From Bacteroidales bacterium (GTDB lineage: Bacteria > Bacteroidota > Bacteroidia > Bacteroidales > GCA-2748055), in contig JAFGWU010000071.1 of assembly GCA_016936975.1 (NCBI GenBank), forward strand, positions 1 through 64,000: a stretch of 64,000 nt of DNA, in the 5' to 3' direction. Numbering within the stretch: position 1 is the stretch's first letter; each line of letters starts with the position of its first letter. The notes beneath the pieces were generated by a model, which made no database searches, was not told where the DNA came from, and was given only the letters and a program-made list of their open reading frames with translations. Position numbers and translations under genes: made by a program. This document shows, piece by piece, positions 18,302 to 24,596 of the stretch.

Positions 18302-18928
18302 ATGGCGGCCGGTACACCCCTTAAAAACATCCTGTTCGACCTCGGCGGAGTAATCCTCGATATAGATGTCAACGCAACAAAGGAAAAATTCTATAACCTC
18401 GGGTTTCCTGCGTCGCTCATGAAGTACCCTGAAAATATGGAAACAGACCTGTTCTATAAGTATGAAACCGGCAAACTGTCCACGAAGGATTTCCGGAACG
18501 CCATACGAAAATTAACCGGACTGGAATTCACCGATGCCGAATTCGATGAAGCGTGGAACGCAATGATTGTAGGGATCCCGAAAAAGCGCGCCGAACTGCT
18601 TACCAAACTGGCACAATCCTACGAGCTGTTCATGCTGAGCAACACCTCGCCCCTCCATGTAGCCGTTTATGAGAGCATGTTTGAGAAACGTGCCGGACTC
18701 TCCATGTCCATCGTATTCAACCGGCGCTTCTACTCTCATAAAATTGGTTACCACAAACCCGATCCTCGCGCTTTCCGCCATGTAATCAAAGAGACTGGTA
18801 TCGTGCCGCATGAAACCCTTTTCCTTGACGATAACATCCAGAATATTAAAACGGCACAATTGCTTGGATTCCGCGTTATTCATATCCACGATCGGACCGA
18901 TATGACTGACATAGGATATGATCTCTGA
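18302..18928 (+). CDS. HAD-family phosphatase, YihX-like (sugar-1-phosphate phosphatase type)
   Basis: A 208-residue HAD hydrolase. Motif I is LFDLGGVILDID (the nucleophile FDLGG Asp has Gly two residues on, rather than the usual second Asp), motif II is LSNTS, motif III HKIGYHKPD and motif IV FLDDNIQN. The pattern FDLGGVI-DID and the helical cap resemble E. coli YihX, an alpha-glucose-1-phosphate phosphatase, more than beta-phosphoglucomutase. It is the last gene of the mannoside operon, 19 bp behind the transporter, and converges with a GH65 phosphorylase 4 bp away. It may dephosphorylate surplus hexose phosphates. Substrate is uncertain. Confidence 0.8.
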   Translation: MAAGTPLKNILFDLGGVILDIDVNATKEKFYNLGFPASLMKYPENMETDLFYKYETGKLSTKDFRNAIRKLTGLEFTDAEFDEAWNAMIVGIPKKRAELLTKLAQSYELFMLSNTSPLHVAVYESMFEKRAGLSMSIVFNRRFYSHKIGYHKPDPRAFRHVIKETGIVPHETLFLDDNIQNIKTAQLLGFRVIHIHDRTDMTDIGYDL

Positions 18929-18932
18929 TGGT

Positions 18933-21254
18933 TCATTCGCTTATTCGCCCTTTTACCCAAACCTCTCCTTTCCCCTTTACCTTCATCCTTTCCCCATAAA
19001 TATAAAGCTCCAGTGCCTCTTCCGATTCATTGGTAATCGATACTCCCTCCTTCGCAATATGTACCCTCAGGGTTCTCCCCCTGAACATGATCTTGAAGGA
19101 GAGGGATTCCCATTTATCGGGGAGTAGGGGATTGAAATGAAGTTCCCCTTTGATAACCCGCATGCCGCCGAACCCATACACAATGGACATCCAGGTCCCG
19201 CCCATGCTGGTGATGTGCAGACCTTCACTTACTTCCCGGTTATAATCATCCAGGTCGAGCCGTGAGGTTCTGAGATAGAGTTCATATGCCAGTTTATTCC
19301 GGCCGAGTTTGGAAGCAAGGATGGAGTGCACACAGGGAGAGAGGGATGACTCGTGCACGGTCCTGAGTTCATAAAAGTCGAAGTTCCTTCTTATGGTATC
19401 CGGGTCGTACTCCTCCTCAAAGAAATAGATACCCTGAAGCACATCCGCCTGCTTGATGAGGGTGGACCTTAAAATACGGTCCCATGACCAGTGCTGGTTG
19501 ATGGGCCGTTCGGAAGGATCGAGGTCCGCTGCAAGAATCTGCTTTTTATCCATATACCCGTCCTGCTGAAGGAATACATCCTTGACTTCATTATGGGGAA
19601 AATGCATGTTGTCGATTATATCTATCCAGTCTGCCGTCTCGCGATCCGCATTAAAATCCCATTTTTTTACAATTTCCTGATAACGTTCAGGATGGTGGCG
19701 GCTTACGTATTGAATGGCTTCAATCGTATACTTGAGCGTCCAGACGGCAATCTTATTGGTGTACCAGTTGTTGTTGACATTGTTTTCGTATTCGTTGGGT
19801 CCCGTGACCCCCAGCATCACATATTTCCCCCTGACATCGGACCAGTTCACCCTCTGGCGCCAGAAGCGGGAAATGGCCATAAGCACCTCCAGTCCGTATT
19901 CGGAAAGGTAATCCCGGTCGCCTGTATAATTGATGTAGTTATGGATGGCATAGGCAATGGCCCCGTTACGGTGGATCTCCTCGAAGGTAATTTCCCACTC
20001 GTTATGGCACTCCTCACCGTTCATGGTCACCATGGGATACAGGGCCGCGCCATCCTTAAATCCAAGTTTCCCGGCATTTTCGATGGCCTTTTCAAGATGC
20101 TTGAAGCGGTATATCAGAAGGTTCCTCGCCACCTCAACCGGTGCGGTACTCAGGAAGAATGGAATAAGGTAGGCTTCGGTATCCCAGTAGGTACTTCCTC
20201 CGTATTTTTCCCCGGTAAATCCTTTCGGTCCGATATTGAGCCGCTCATCACGTCCGGTATAGGTCTGGTTCAGCTGAAAAATATTGAAACGGATCCCCTG
20301 CTGGGCAACCGTATCACCTTCGACGACGATATCGGAATGGGCCCAGTTTTGTTCCCAGATTGCCGCATGTTCATCGAACAGTTTATCAAACCCTTTCTTC
20401 AGGGCTTTATCCGCGAGTTGATTGGCATTATTCACGATCACTGACCTTTCATGATTCAGGGAACTCAAAACGGAAACATACTTGTAAAAAACCACAGAAG
20501 TATCTTTCTCTGCATCCACTGAAACGGTGTTGGCCACATAATCCTCCTTCCGGGTCACTTCCGGAATAACCCGGATCACTTTCCCGTCCGCCTTCACCTC
20601 ATATCGCATCGCCATACAGGCAATAAAACCGCTTTTGCGGGTCTTTGCAACAAGGTGTGCCGATCCTTCGGAAGCATCCCGTTCCTCCATGGTCCAGAAT
20701 TTCTCCCCGTAATTCGAATCCCTGTTTCTGACATTCCCGTCAAGGTGGGGTACAAACATAATTGTGCCGGGAGCATTCAACAATGTCACCTCGTACCTGA
20801 TGGCCCCGATTTCATCTTCCTTCATGCTGAGGAACCGTTTGGCGTTCACCCTTACCTTTTTGTCGTTTTCGCATACAGCTTCGAAGGTCCGTTCCAGGTA
20901 ACCCTGCTTCATATTCAGTTCCCTCCTGAATCCTTCTATCCGGAACCTGCTGAGGTCGAGTTCCTCCCCGTCAATAAAAACATTGATACCGATCCAGCCT
21001 GGGGCATTCAACACCTTGGCAAAGTATTCTGGATACCCGTTTTTCCACCAGCCCACCCGTGTTTTGTCGGGATAATAAACACCGGCAATATAGGTACCCT
21101 GAAGGGTTTCTCCCGAATAGCGCTCCTCAAAATTTGCACGCTGTCCCATCCGTCCGTTCCCCAGGCTGAATATACTTTCCGAGGCTTCCTGCATCTCCGG
21201 GTTGAAGCCCTCCTCAATGATACGCCACTCGTCCGTTTTATAATATCCTTTCAT
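18933..21254 (-). CDS. GH65 disaccharide phosphorylase (maltose phosphorylase type)
   Basis: A 773-residue cytoplasmic enzyme, the usual length for GH65 phosphorylases. Domains in order are an N-terminal beta-sandwich (about 1-270), a linker, an (alpha/alpha)6 barrel and a small C-terminal sheet. GVTGPNEYE places the catalytic acid at Glu488, next to the equivalent Glu487 of Lactobacillus brevis maltose phosphorylase. The phosphate and glucose pocket shows GGSTYWDTEAYL. It would split maltose with phosphate into glucose and beta-glucose-1-phosphate. No signal peptide is present. It follows the SLC45-type transporter by 23 bp on the same strand, giving import plus phosphorolysis. Kojibiose or trehalose cannot be excluded. 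Confidence 0.9.
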   Translation of the reverse strand: MKGYYKTDEWRIIEEGFNPEMQEASESIFSLGNGRMGQRANFEERYSGETLQGTYIAGVYYPDKTRVGWWKNGYPEYFAKVLNAPGWIGINVFIDGEELDLSRFRIEGFRRELNMKQGYLERTFEAVCENDKKVRVNAKRFLSMKEDEIGAIRYEVTLLNAPGTIMFVPHLDGNVRNRDSNYGEKFWTMEERDASEGSAHLVAKTRKSGFIACMAMRYEVKADGKVIRVIPEVTRKEDYVANTVSVDAEKDTSVVFYKYVSVLSSLNHERSVIVNNANQLADKALKKGFDKLFDEHAAIWEQNWAHSDIVVEGDTVAQQGIRFNIFQLNQTYTGRDERLNIGPKGFTGEKYGGSTYWDTEAYLIPFFLSTAPVEVARNLLIYRFKHLEKAIENAGKLGFKDGAALYPMVTMNGEECHNEWEITFEEIHRNGAIAYAIHNYINYTGDRDYLSEYGLEVLMAISRFWRQRVNWSDVRGKYVMLGVTGPNEYENNVNNNWYTNKIAVWTLKYTIEAIQYVSRHHPERYQEIVKKWDFNADRETADWIDIIDNMHFPHNEVKDVFLQQDGYMDKKQILAADLDPSERPINQHWSWDRILRSTLIKQADVLQGIYFFEEEYDPDTIRRNFDFYELRTVHESSLSPCVHSILASKLGRNKLAYELYLRTSRLDLDDYNREVSEGLHITSMGGTWMSIVYGFGGMRVIKGELHFNPLLPDKWESLSFKIMFRGRTLRVHIAKEGVSITNESEEALELYIYGERMKVKGKGEVWVKGRISE

Positions 21255-21277
21255 AAGGTCATGCTGTTTAGAACAAA

Positions 21278-22792
21278 TTAAACCAGTTTCCTGCCTGCTG
21301 GATCATGCACGAAAAGCACCAGCACGGCTGCAATCAGCAGGGATGCCCCTCCTGTGAGAAGGGCATAGATACTGTCACCGCCGAAGAGATTCCTGACCAT
21401 AAAACCCAGTATGGTGGCGGCAAGGATCTGGGGTATGACAATAAAGAAATTAAAAATGCCCATGTACACGCCCATCTTGTGGGATGGAAGGGATCCTGTT
21501 AAAATGGCATACGGCATCGCCAAAATACTGGCCCAGGCCAGCCCCACCCCGATCATGGAGAATATCATATGTTGCGGATCCTTCAGGATATAAATGGATG
21601 CCAGTCCGAGACCGCCGATAACCAGGGCGATGGAATGGGTAACCTTTCGGTTTGTGATTTTTGCCAGGAAGGGCAGGACCGCCAGTCCGAATCCGGCAGC
21701 AAACAGGTTATACCAGCCGAACATTCCGCTTACGAGGTTGGCGCCTTCATTGTAGATCTCCGATGTGGTATCAGTGGTTCCGTAAAGGTGGTTGGTTACG
21801 GCGGCTGTGGTGTAGATCCACATGGAAAAAAGGGCGAACCAGCTGAAAAATTGCACAATAGCCAATTGCCCCATGGTTTTCGGCATGCGATAGAGATCGG
21901 TGATAATCGAAACCAGTCCCGATTGTGCCCGGTGGCAATGCAACAGCAGGGCACTGAACATCTGGAGAAGGCCAAACAGGATCAGGCCCCCGGCCAGTAT
22001 GTAAAGCTCCTGCTCAAGCTTTAGCCAGTAAATGGGAACGGCAAAGAGAATGCCGGCAATGGTCCAGATAATTCCCCTGACCAGGTACTTCCTTTTCGGC
22101 TCGGTCGTCTCTTCATACGTCACTTTTCTGTCACCGCCTTCCGTCTCTTCAAAAGCTTTTAGCTCTTCGGGTGAGTACTCCTTCGTGGTGAACACCGTGT
22201 AGGCCACCGCAGCCAGGAACACGATCCCTCCGAGATAAAACGAAAATTTAACCGTATCCGGTATCTGACCTGCCGGTGCAGTATTAGAAATATTAAACCA
22301 GTTACTGAGGATGTAGGGGAGCCATGAGGCAACAAACGCACCGATCCCGATGAAGAAACTCTGCATGGTAAAGCCGAGCGTGCGCTGTTCGTTGGGCAGC
22401 ATATCCCCTACAAAGGCACGGAAAGGCTCCATGGAGATGTTAATGGAGGCATCCATGATCCAGAGCATCCCAACCGCAATCCAGAGTACTGGTGAATTTG
22501 GCATCATGATCAGGGCGATGGATGCCAGGATGGCCCCGATTAAAAAATAGGGCCGCCGCCGTCCAAACCGTCCCCAGGTTTTGTCGCTCAGATGCCCGAT
22601 AATAGGCTGCATGATTAATCCGGTCACCGGGGCCGCAATCCATAGGATCGGGATCCGCTCGATCTCCGCTCCCAGTGTCTGGAAGATCCGGCTCACATTG
22701 CCGTTTTGAAGGGCGAAACCAAACTGGATCCCGAGGAATCCGAAACTCATGTTCCAGATCTGCCAAAAACTAAGTCTGGGTTTTTTCATCAT
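21278..22792 (-). CDS. SLC45-type MFS disaccharide transporter (maltose/sucrose type)
   Basis: A 504-residue inner-membrane transporter with about 12 membrane segments. The N terminus (SFWQIWNMSFGFLGIQFGFALQ), PVTGLIMQPIIGHLSDKTW and GRRRPYFLIGA are typical of SLC45 sugar:H+ symporters, which in Bacteroidota commonly sit in maltose loci. It has a long cytoplasmic loop with many charged residues (about 200-235). It is the first gene of a two-gene unit with GH65. A promoter candidate lies at 23089-23121, giving a leader of about 290 nt, which is unusually long. Confidence 0.9.
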   Translation of the reverse strand: MMKKPRLSFWQIWNMSFGFLGIQFGFALQNGNVSRIFQTLGAEIERIPILWIAAPVTGLIMQPIIGHLSDKTWGRFGRRRPYFLIGAILASIALIMMPNSPVLWIAVGMLWIMDASINISMEPFRAFVGDMLPNEQRTLGFTMQSFFIGIGAFVASWLPYILSNWFNISNTAPAGQIPDTVKFSFYLGGIVFLAAVAYTVFTTKEYSPEELKAFEETEGGDRKVTYEETTEPKRKYLVRGIIWTIAGILFAVPIYWLKLEQELYILAGGLILFGLLQMFSALLLHCHRAQSGLVSIITDLYRMPKTMGQLAIVQFFSWFALFSMWIYTTAAVTNHLYGTTDTTSEIYNEGANLVSGMFGWYNLFAAGFGLAVLPFLAKITNRKVTHSIALVIGGLGLASIYILKDPQHMIFSMIGVGLAWASILAMPYAILTGSLPSHKMGVYMGIFNFFIVIPQILAATILGFMVRNLFGGDSIYALLTGGASLLIAAVLVLFVHDPAGRKLV

Positions 22793-23033
22793 TTTCTGTT
22801 TTTTTTACCTGCACCCTTTTTCGACTGTTACATGACTGCCTGATCCGGATATTCGCAGGCATAACCCGGGCAAAATGGTGCAATAAATTCAATAGCTGTT
22901 CATAATGAATTCAAATTTTTCAATTGCCCGGATCACATTAAAGGTCAGACGGAACAGCGTATTTGTTTAAAAGTTAACGGGAAACCTGTGATTGGGAAGG
23001 ATATAAAAAAATCCCTGACCATATTTTCCGATG

Positions 23034-23049
23034 GTATCAGAGATCACAC
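23034..23049 (+). repeat. 16-bp direct repeat, copy 1
   Basis: GTATCAGAGATCACAC is found here and at 24547-24562 in the same orientation, on either side of the LacI-family gene. The second copy lies 34 bp before the susC start codon. This copy is inside the predicted leader of the transporter gene, in antisense orientation. The role is unknown. Confidence 0.5.
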
Positions 23050-23070
23050 ACATCAATTGTTTTATCAAAT

Positions 23071-23085
23071 CGGAACAGTGTTCCG
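23071..23085. promoter_or_regulatory. Perfect 15-bp palindrome at the predicted transcription start
   Basis: CGGAACA and TGTTCCG flank a single central G. The site overlaps the position expected for transcription initiation from the minus-strand promoter at 23089-23121. It is unlike the CG-centred LacI-type sites nearby, so a different regulator may bind. A half-site CGGAACA recurs at 22950-22956. There is no T-run that would make it a terminator. Confidence 0.4.
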
Positions 23086-23088
23086 CTT

Positions 23089-23121
23089 CAAAGATATTAA
23101 AACTCAGCGATGAAAAACAAT
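23089..23121 (-). promoter_or_regulatory. Bacteroidota-type promoter for the transporter-GH65 unit
   Basis: On the minus strand TATCTTTG (plus 23089-23096) matches the -7 consensus TAnnTTTG, and ATTG (23118-23121) resembles the -33 TTTG element with 21 bp between them. Initiation would fall near 23082. The LacI-type palindrome at 23175-23189 lies upstream of the -33 box, a position that suits activation better than simple repression. Confidence 0.5.
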
Positions 23122-23174
23122 CTTTTTAGTAAAAAAATAATAGAAAAAAACACGGAAACTGCTGAAAACCTTAT

Positions 23175-23189
23175 TTCAAACGTTTGCGG
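23175..23189. promoter_or_regulatory. LacI-family operator candidate
   Basis: The core CAAACGTTTG (23177-23186) is a perfect palindrome with the central CG typical of LacI/CcpA-family operators and is followed by CGGA, as are the sites at 24405-24431. It lies between the end of the lacI-type gene and the transporter promoter, so the regulator probably controls both flanking units. Confidence 0.6.
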
Positions 23190-23246
23190 AAGCTAAAAAA
23201 AATTTGATTGGGACCCCTCCATCTCCAGTTATGAATGCTTTTTGCA

Positions 23247-24266
23247 TTAACCCTTTCTGGTCGTGCCCCGGATGATCAGTTCTGTCTTCACGATTTCTGT
23301 CCTCGGCGGGGCCGCCTCTTCAAGGGCATTAATCCGTTCAAGCAGCATGTTCATGGCTCTTTTTCCGATTTCGTATCCATGCTGACTCACGGTTGTAAGC
23401 GGCGGATCGGTCACCCTGGACACCAGCCCGTCGGTAAAGCCAACGATGGATACTTCATCAGGAACCTTCCGGCCCATCTCCTTTAAAACTTTCAGAACGC
23501 CGGCAGCGGTGAGATCATTGACCGCGAATATCGCATCCGGGGGATCGGGAAGGTTCATCATTCCCGGTGTAACTGCCTGGGCTTCTTCGAAGGTATCGCA
23601 TTTGACAATCAGGGAATCATCAATATCGAAACCATGCTTTTCTAGAGCGGATATATATCCTCTTTTTCGCTGATAGCCGATCTGCAGACTTTTCGGTGCG
23701 GAAAAATGGGCGATCCGCTTACAGCCTGTTCTGATCAGATGCTCCACCGCATTGAAGGCTCCGTTAAAATCATCCACGATCACCTTATCCGCTTCGATAT
23801 CCTCGCAGGCCCTGTCAAAAAATACCAGGGGAATGCCTTCGTCGATCAATTCGCGCAGATGCCCGCTCTTTTCAGTGGTTTTGGATATGGATACCAGGAC
23901 TCCGTCGACCTGGGTTGAACGGATGGCTTCGGTTATTTTTATTTCGCGGTCAACCATCTCGTTCGACTGGAAGATACATACATTGTAACCTGTATCGATG
24001 GCAAGGTCCTCGATCCCCGAAATAACAGAAGAGAAAAAATGGTGTACAATCTCCGGAACGATAAGCCCGACGGTATAACTCCTTCGCGATCTGAGGCTGA
24101 GCGCCACTGCATTGGGTCTGTATTTTAATTTTTCAACCAGCTCCCTGACCTGCAGCTTTGTGGTCGGGCTGATATCAGGGTGATCCTTGAGCGCCCTTGA
24201 TACAGTGGAGGGAGAAACCCCCAGTTCCCTGGCAATGTCCTTTATGGTTACCGGTTGACCCTTCAT
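23247..24266 (-). CDS. LacI-family transcriptional regulator (maltodextrin locus)
   Basis: The frame is open back to 24383, but the ATG at 24266 gives 339 residues, the normal family length, with the helix-turn-helix immediately after it: VTIKDIARELGVSPSTVSRAL. The hinge helix region (RPNAVALSLRSRRSYTVGLIVP) and a periplasmic-binding-protein-like effector domain follow, ending with TELIIRGTT. It sits between the transporter-GH65 unit and the susCDF-amylase genes, with CG-centred palindromes on both sides, so it is the likely regulator of the starch/maltose locus, probably responding to maltose or a related oligosaccharide. Confidence 0.92.
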   Translation of the reverse strand: MKGQPVTIKDIARELGVSPSTVSRALKDHPDISPTTKLQVRELVEKLKYRPNAVALSLRSRRSYTVGLIVPEIVHHFFSSVISGIEDLAIDTGYNVCIFQSNEMVDREIKITEAIRSTQVDGVLVSISKTTEKSGHLRELIDEGIPLVFFDRACEDIEADKVIVDDFNGAFNAVEHLIRTGCKRIAHFSAPKSLQIGYQRKRGYISALEKHGFDIDDSLIVKCDTFEEAQAVTPGMMNLPDPPDAIFAVNDLTAAGVLKVLKEMGRKVPDEVSIVGFTDGLVSRVTDPPLTTVSQHGYEIGKRAMNMLLERINALEEAAPPRTEIVKTELIIRGTTRKG

Positions 24267-24404
24267 GGAATATCGTGTATGTAAATATACAAAAATTGTC
24301 ACTCGGTGAATAGCCTTTCCCCTCCGGGAATGCCTGCCCGGAAAGCTCACGGAATTGGTTCGCCGGTAAAAATATGTTGTCAAACATTCTTAAAAATGGG
24401 CTTT

Positions 24405-24431
24405 CGCAATCGTTTGCGGAATCGTTTGCGG
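24405..24431. promoter_or_regulatory. Tandem LacI-family operator candidates
   Basis: CGCAATCGTTTGCG (24405-24418) is an almost perfect palindrome around CG, and the right half repeats directly as AATCGTTTGCGG (24420-24431). The halves match the site at 23175-23189. They lie 139 bp before the regulator's start codon and about 165 bp before susC, so autoregulation and control of the sus-like operon are both possible. Confidence 0.65.
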
Positions 24432-24546
24432 CGATTTTCGAAGTACAGAAGTAATAAATATGACCGCTTTATCTAATGTTTTACTTAAATTCGCCCGGCT
24501 TTCTAATTAAAGCCCTAAGTTCTTTGAATCCAGTTTTATCATTGCA

Positions 24547-24562
24547 GTATCAGAGATCACAC
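24547..24562 (+). repeat. 16-bp direct repeat, copy 2
   Basis: Identical to 23034-23049. It lies in the probable untranslated leader of susC, 34 bp before the ATG. The 9-mer ATCAGAGAT within it also occurs just before the SusE/F-like gene (about 29080). Confidence 0.5.
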
Positions 24563-24596
24563 TGTTTAATCCAATTACATCCAAACTAAACTATTT

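Larger units (their letters stand above)
22793..23246. other. Regulatory intergenic region between the transporter and lacI-type gene
   Basis: No gene was found in this AT-rich 454-bp stretch. It holds a LacI-type palindrome (23175-23189), a minus-strand promoter candidate (23089-23121), a perfect palindrome CGGAACA-G-TGTTCCG (23071-23085), a related half-site CGGAACA at 22950-22956, and a 16-bp sequence repeated in front of the susC gene (23034-23049). Together these suggest a complex control region for the transporter-GH65 unit with a leader of about 290 nt. Confidence 0.6.
24267..24596. other. Divergent control region between the lacI-type gene and susC
   Basis: This 330-bp region has no gene. 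It contains two CG-centred operator sites (24405-24431), a hairpin TCCGGG/CCCGGA (24323-24342) in the leader of the lacI-type gene, and the second copy of the 16-bp repeat (24547-24562). No well-spaced TTTG/TAnnTTTG promoter for susC was recognised. Confidence 0.5.

Noticed and set aside
24267-24383. A longer N terminus for the LacI-type regulator
   Set aside because: The added 39 residues lack similarity to the family, and the helix-turn-helix starts directly after the ATG at 24266.
24523-24544. TTTG and TATCATTG as a susC promoter
   Set aside because: The spacing is only 10 bp; the Bacteroidota consensus needs about 19-21 bp, and the -7 box has one mismatch.
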